A DNA stretch of 5,388 nucleotides, taken from assembly GCA_031285525.1 (NCBI GenBank), contig JAITWB010000020.1, forward strand, positions 1 to 5,388, in the 5' to 3' direction. The position numbers and the translations under genes are program-made. How positions within the stretch are numbered: the stretch's first letter is position 1; every line of letters begins with the position of its first letter. Below the pieces are notes generated by a model. The model was given only the letters and a program-made list of their open reading frames with translations. It did not search any database and had not been told where the DNA came from. Below are positions 3,606-5,388 of the stretch, piece after piece. The stretch is from Spirochaetaceae bacterium. GTDB taxonomy: Bacteria; Spirochaetota; Spirochaetia; Treponematales; Treponemataceae.

Positions 3606-5388
3606 AGTGACTATCTTGATCTTAATAATGAAGAACTCCTTAAGGATTTCTTCAGTGAAGCGGAGCAGCAGGTCGAGCAGTTGGAGAGCAACATTCTTGT
3701 TATCGAGAATGACCCTTCTAACCATGAAGCCATCGATGAAATATTCAGGGCGGCTCACACGCTTAAAGGCGGCTCAGCCACAGTGGAGATGCATGAACTC
3801 TCGGGTTTTACCCACGTTACGGAGGATCTTCTGGATGAACTCCGTTCGGGAACCATAACCGTCACCGAGCCGATTGTCGATGCGCTTCTCTCTGCGATCG
3901 ACATCATCAAGGAGATGCTTGATGCCCGTGCAAACGGTTCGATCTATGACGGCGATGCGGAACCGGTCAAGAATACGCTCAAGAGCTTCCTGCCTCAAAA
4001 GGATCCGAGCGGGAAGAAAAAGGCCGCGCCGGTTCAGGCTCCTGTTGCAAAGCCTGCCCCGGTAGTGTCCGCGCCCGTAGCATCTGCGGCAGTTTCTGCC
4101 TCCTCCTCGGTTGCCCTTTCTGAATATGATTACCTTGAAATGGAACAGACCCGTGCCCCCGGGGAAACCCTCTGGGCTGTAACGGTAGAGTTTGACGAGT
4201 CGAACCCGATGAATTCGGTGGGAGGCATCCAGATTTTTGCCGCCCTCAAAGAACGGGGAAGTATTCTTAAAACGGTTCCCGATTTTGACGCACTCTTTGA
4301 AGATGATTTCTATCCAACGGTCGTATATTATCTTTCTACAAAAGAATCCGCAGCGGTTCTGGAAAAGGCTTCGACCATTAGCGATGTGACACTCTCCTCA
4401 AAGGCGCAGGTCGTCACAAACGCCGCTGCATCTGAGGCTCAGAGTCCCGCTCAGGCAGTCTCCACACCTACGCAGTCCGCTCCGGCGGCTTCTACGGCAA
4501 CAGCCGCACCGACTGTTGCAGCGCCAAGCCAGCAGACGGTTCATGCCGCTCCCGCAGAGGTTGATGCTCCTGCGGCTCAGCACAAGGAAGAGACAGCCCA
4601 GGAACATCCCAAGAAGGGAGCTCCGTCCGGTAACACTGTCCATGCAGGCGGAAGCGTTCTCCGGGTAGATTCCCGCCGTATCGACTATCTGCTTAATCTG
4701 GTCAGTGAGACTGTTATTACCAAAGCGTCTTTTAACCAGACGGCTATGCAGTTTTCAGAACTCCTCATGGAGATGCAGACCATTGAAGCCTCGTACAAAG
4801 AAAAGGTTCGCCAGCTCTTTGAAGAAATGCCCAAGTATCTGGAAGACATACAGAACGGCGGCAGCATAAAAGAGGTTAAGAAGACGATAACCACCGACTA
4901 TGGGGATCTGTTTACTGTATTTGATGCTATCGAAACGACATATAAGACTCTCATAACGAAGTTCCGCTCTTCCTCCCAGAATCTGGGACGAATCGCCGGA
5001 GAACTCCAGGAAGGGGTTATGAAGATTCGGATGGTTCCTGTGAGCCAGATATTCTCCCGTTTCCCCCGGCTCGTAAGGGATCTCTCCAAGGATCTGGACA
5101 AGAAGATCAATCTGGTCATCGAAGGCGAGGAAACCGAGCTGGACAAGTCAGTTATCGAAGACCTCCTTGACCCGATTATGCACTCTGTCCGCAACTCGGT
5201 GGATCACGGCATTGAAGACGCCGCAGCCCGTATCGCCGCGGGTAAGCCCGAAGAAGGTACGGTCATTCTCAAAGCAACCAACGAAGGGAACATGATCGTC
5301 ATCGAAATCGCCGACGACGGCAAGGGCATCGATGTGGAAGCCGTTAAAGCCAAGGCGGTGGAGCGCGGCATCCTCAACCCCAACAAGG
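3603..5388 (+). CDS. cheA: Chemotaxis histidine kinase CheA, 3' end beyond window
   Basis: CheA autophosphorylates under control of chemoreceptor-CheW arrays and passes the phosphate to CheY and CheB, setting flagellar rotation. About 595 codons are visible with no stop; the remaining catalytic boxes and the CheW-like P5 domain would lie to the right. P1 (about residues 8-110) carries the phosphorylated His52 in AAHTLKGGSATV. An Ala/Pro linker (about 133-173) leads to a probable CheY/CheB-docking P2 (about 174-264, with WAVTVEFDESNPMNS). A second linker of about 85 residues follows. P3 begins VLRVDSRRIDYLLNLVSE at 352 and reaches KIRMVPV near 474-480. That distance is about 60 residues longer than in Thermotoga CheA, with an inserted helical stretch. 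P4 shows the N box HSVRNSVDHGIE (527-538) and the start of the G1 box DDGKGID (571-577). The ATG at 3603 is preferred because MSDYL leads straight into P1; no Shine-Dalgarno precedes it. It diverges from the lipoprotein operon. Confidence 0.96.
   Translation, partial: MSDYLDLNNEELLKDFFSEAEQQVEQLESNILVIENDPSNHEAIDEIFRAAHTLKGGSATVEMHELSGFTHVTEDLLDELRSGTITVTEPIVDALLSAIDIIKEMLDARANGSIYDGDAEPVKNTLKSFLPQKDPSGKKKAAPVQAPVAKPAPVVSAPVASAAVSASSSVALSEYDYLEMEQTRAPGETLWAVTVEFDESNPMNSVGGIQIFAALKERGSILKTVPDFDALFEDDFYPTVVYYLSTKESAAVLEKASTISDVTLSSKAQVVTNAAASEAQSPAQAVSTPTQSAPAASTATAAPTVAAPSQQTVHAAPAEVDAPAAQHKEETAQEHPKKGAPSGNTVHAGGSVLRVDSRRIDYLLNLVSETVITKASFNQTAMQFSELLMEMQTIEASYKEKVRQLFEEMPKYLEDIQNGGSIKEVKKTITTDYGDLFTVFDAIETTYKTLITKFRSSSQNLGRIAGELQEGVMKIRMVPVSQIFSRFPRLVRDLSKDLDKKINLVIEGEETELDKSVIEDLLDPIMHSVRNSVDHGIEDAAARIAAGKPEEGTVILKATNEGNMIVIEIADDGKGIDVEAVKAKAVERGILNPNK

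Noticed and set aside
4398..5386. Several minus-strand frames inside cheA
   Set aside because: They are opposite strongly conserved CheA domains; their Ser/Arg/Leu-rich products are typical of antisense translation.

Overview
The window looks like chromosome from a treponeme-like spirochaete. The strongest clue is the partial cheA at the right end. It encodes a His-phosphotransfer domain with AAHTLKGGSATV, long Ala/Pro linkers, and a dimerisation domain far longer than in textbook CheA, which is a feature of spirochaetal CheA as I recall it. A lipoprotein and two signal-peptide-bearing beta-rich proteins on the other strand also suit a diderm spirochaete. The genus is inference; no rRNA or other marker is present.

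Layout. Bases 1-339 are AT-rich with no convincing gene, but hold an 18-bp imperfect inverted repeat (79-132). Bases 340-640 (+) carry two tiny overlapping genes, each with its own Shine-Dalgarno. The first (44 aa, TTG start) resembles the N-terminal part of a small BrnT-like toxin. The second (61 aa) resembles the matching EAEYWDxYYTKN-type antitoxin. Both look shorter than intact relatives, so I read the pair as a decayed toxin-antitoxin module. Its last stop codon overlaps the stop codon of the convergent gene (TTAA, 637-640).

Bases 3382-637 (-) form a compact three-gene operon. In transcription order it encodes a 264-aa lipoprotein with two possible Ig-like units, a 382-aa probable outer-membrane beta-barrel (GTG start, 17 nt gap), and a 262-aa probable beta-barrel (ATGA overlap). 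I do not recognise any of the three by name. A plausible extended -10 promoter lies at 3427-3455. The arrangement suggests an envelope or surface assembly made as one unit.

The 220-bp region between the operon and cheA is a divergent promoter region. cheA (3603 to the window end, about 595 codons visible) has a good sigma70-type promoter (TTGACT, 16 bp, TATAAA) only about 11 nt upstream of its ATG, with no Shine-Dalgarno. This suggests a leaderless or near-leaderless message. An 8-bp inverted repeat links the -10 box to the start codon. cheA encodes the chemotaxis histidine kinase that couples chemoreceptors to CheY and the flagellar motor. In treponemes it usually heads a cheA-cheW-cheX-cheY operon, which would lie beyond the right edge.

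I see no CRISPR array, tRNA, rRNA, insertion sequence or clear intrinsic terminator. Nothing here is a demonstrably new system. The best candidates for a second look are the lipoprotein-barrel-barrel operon, the toxin-antitoxin remnant and the unusual cheA start.
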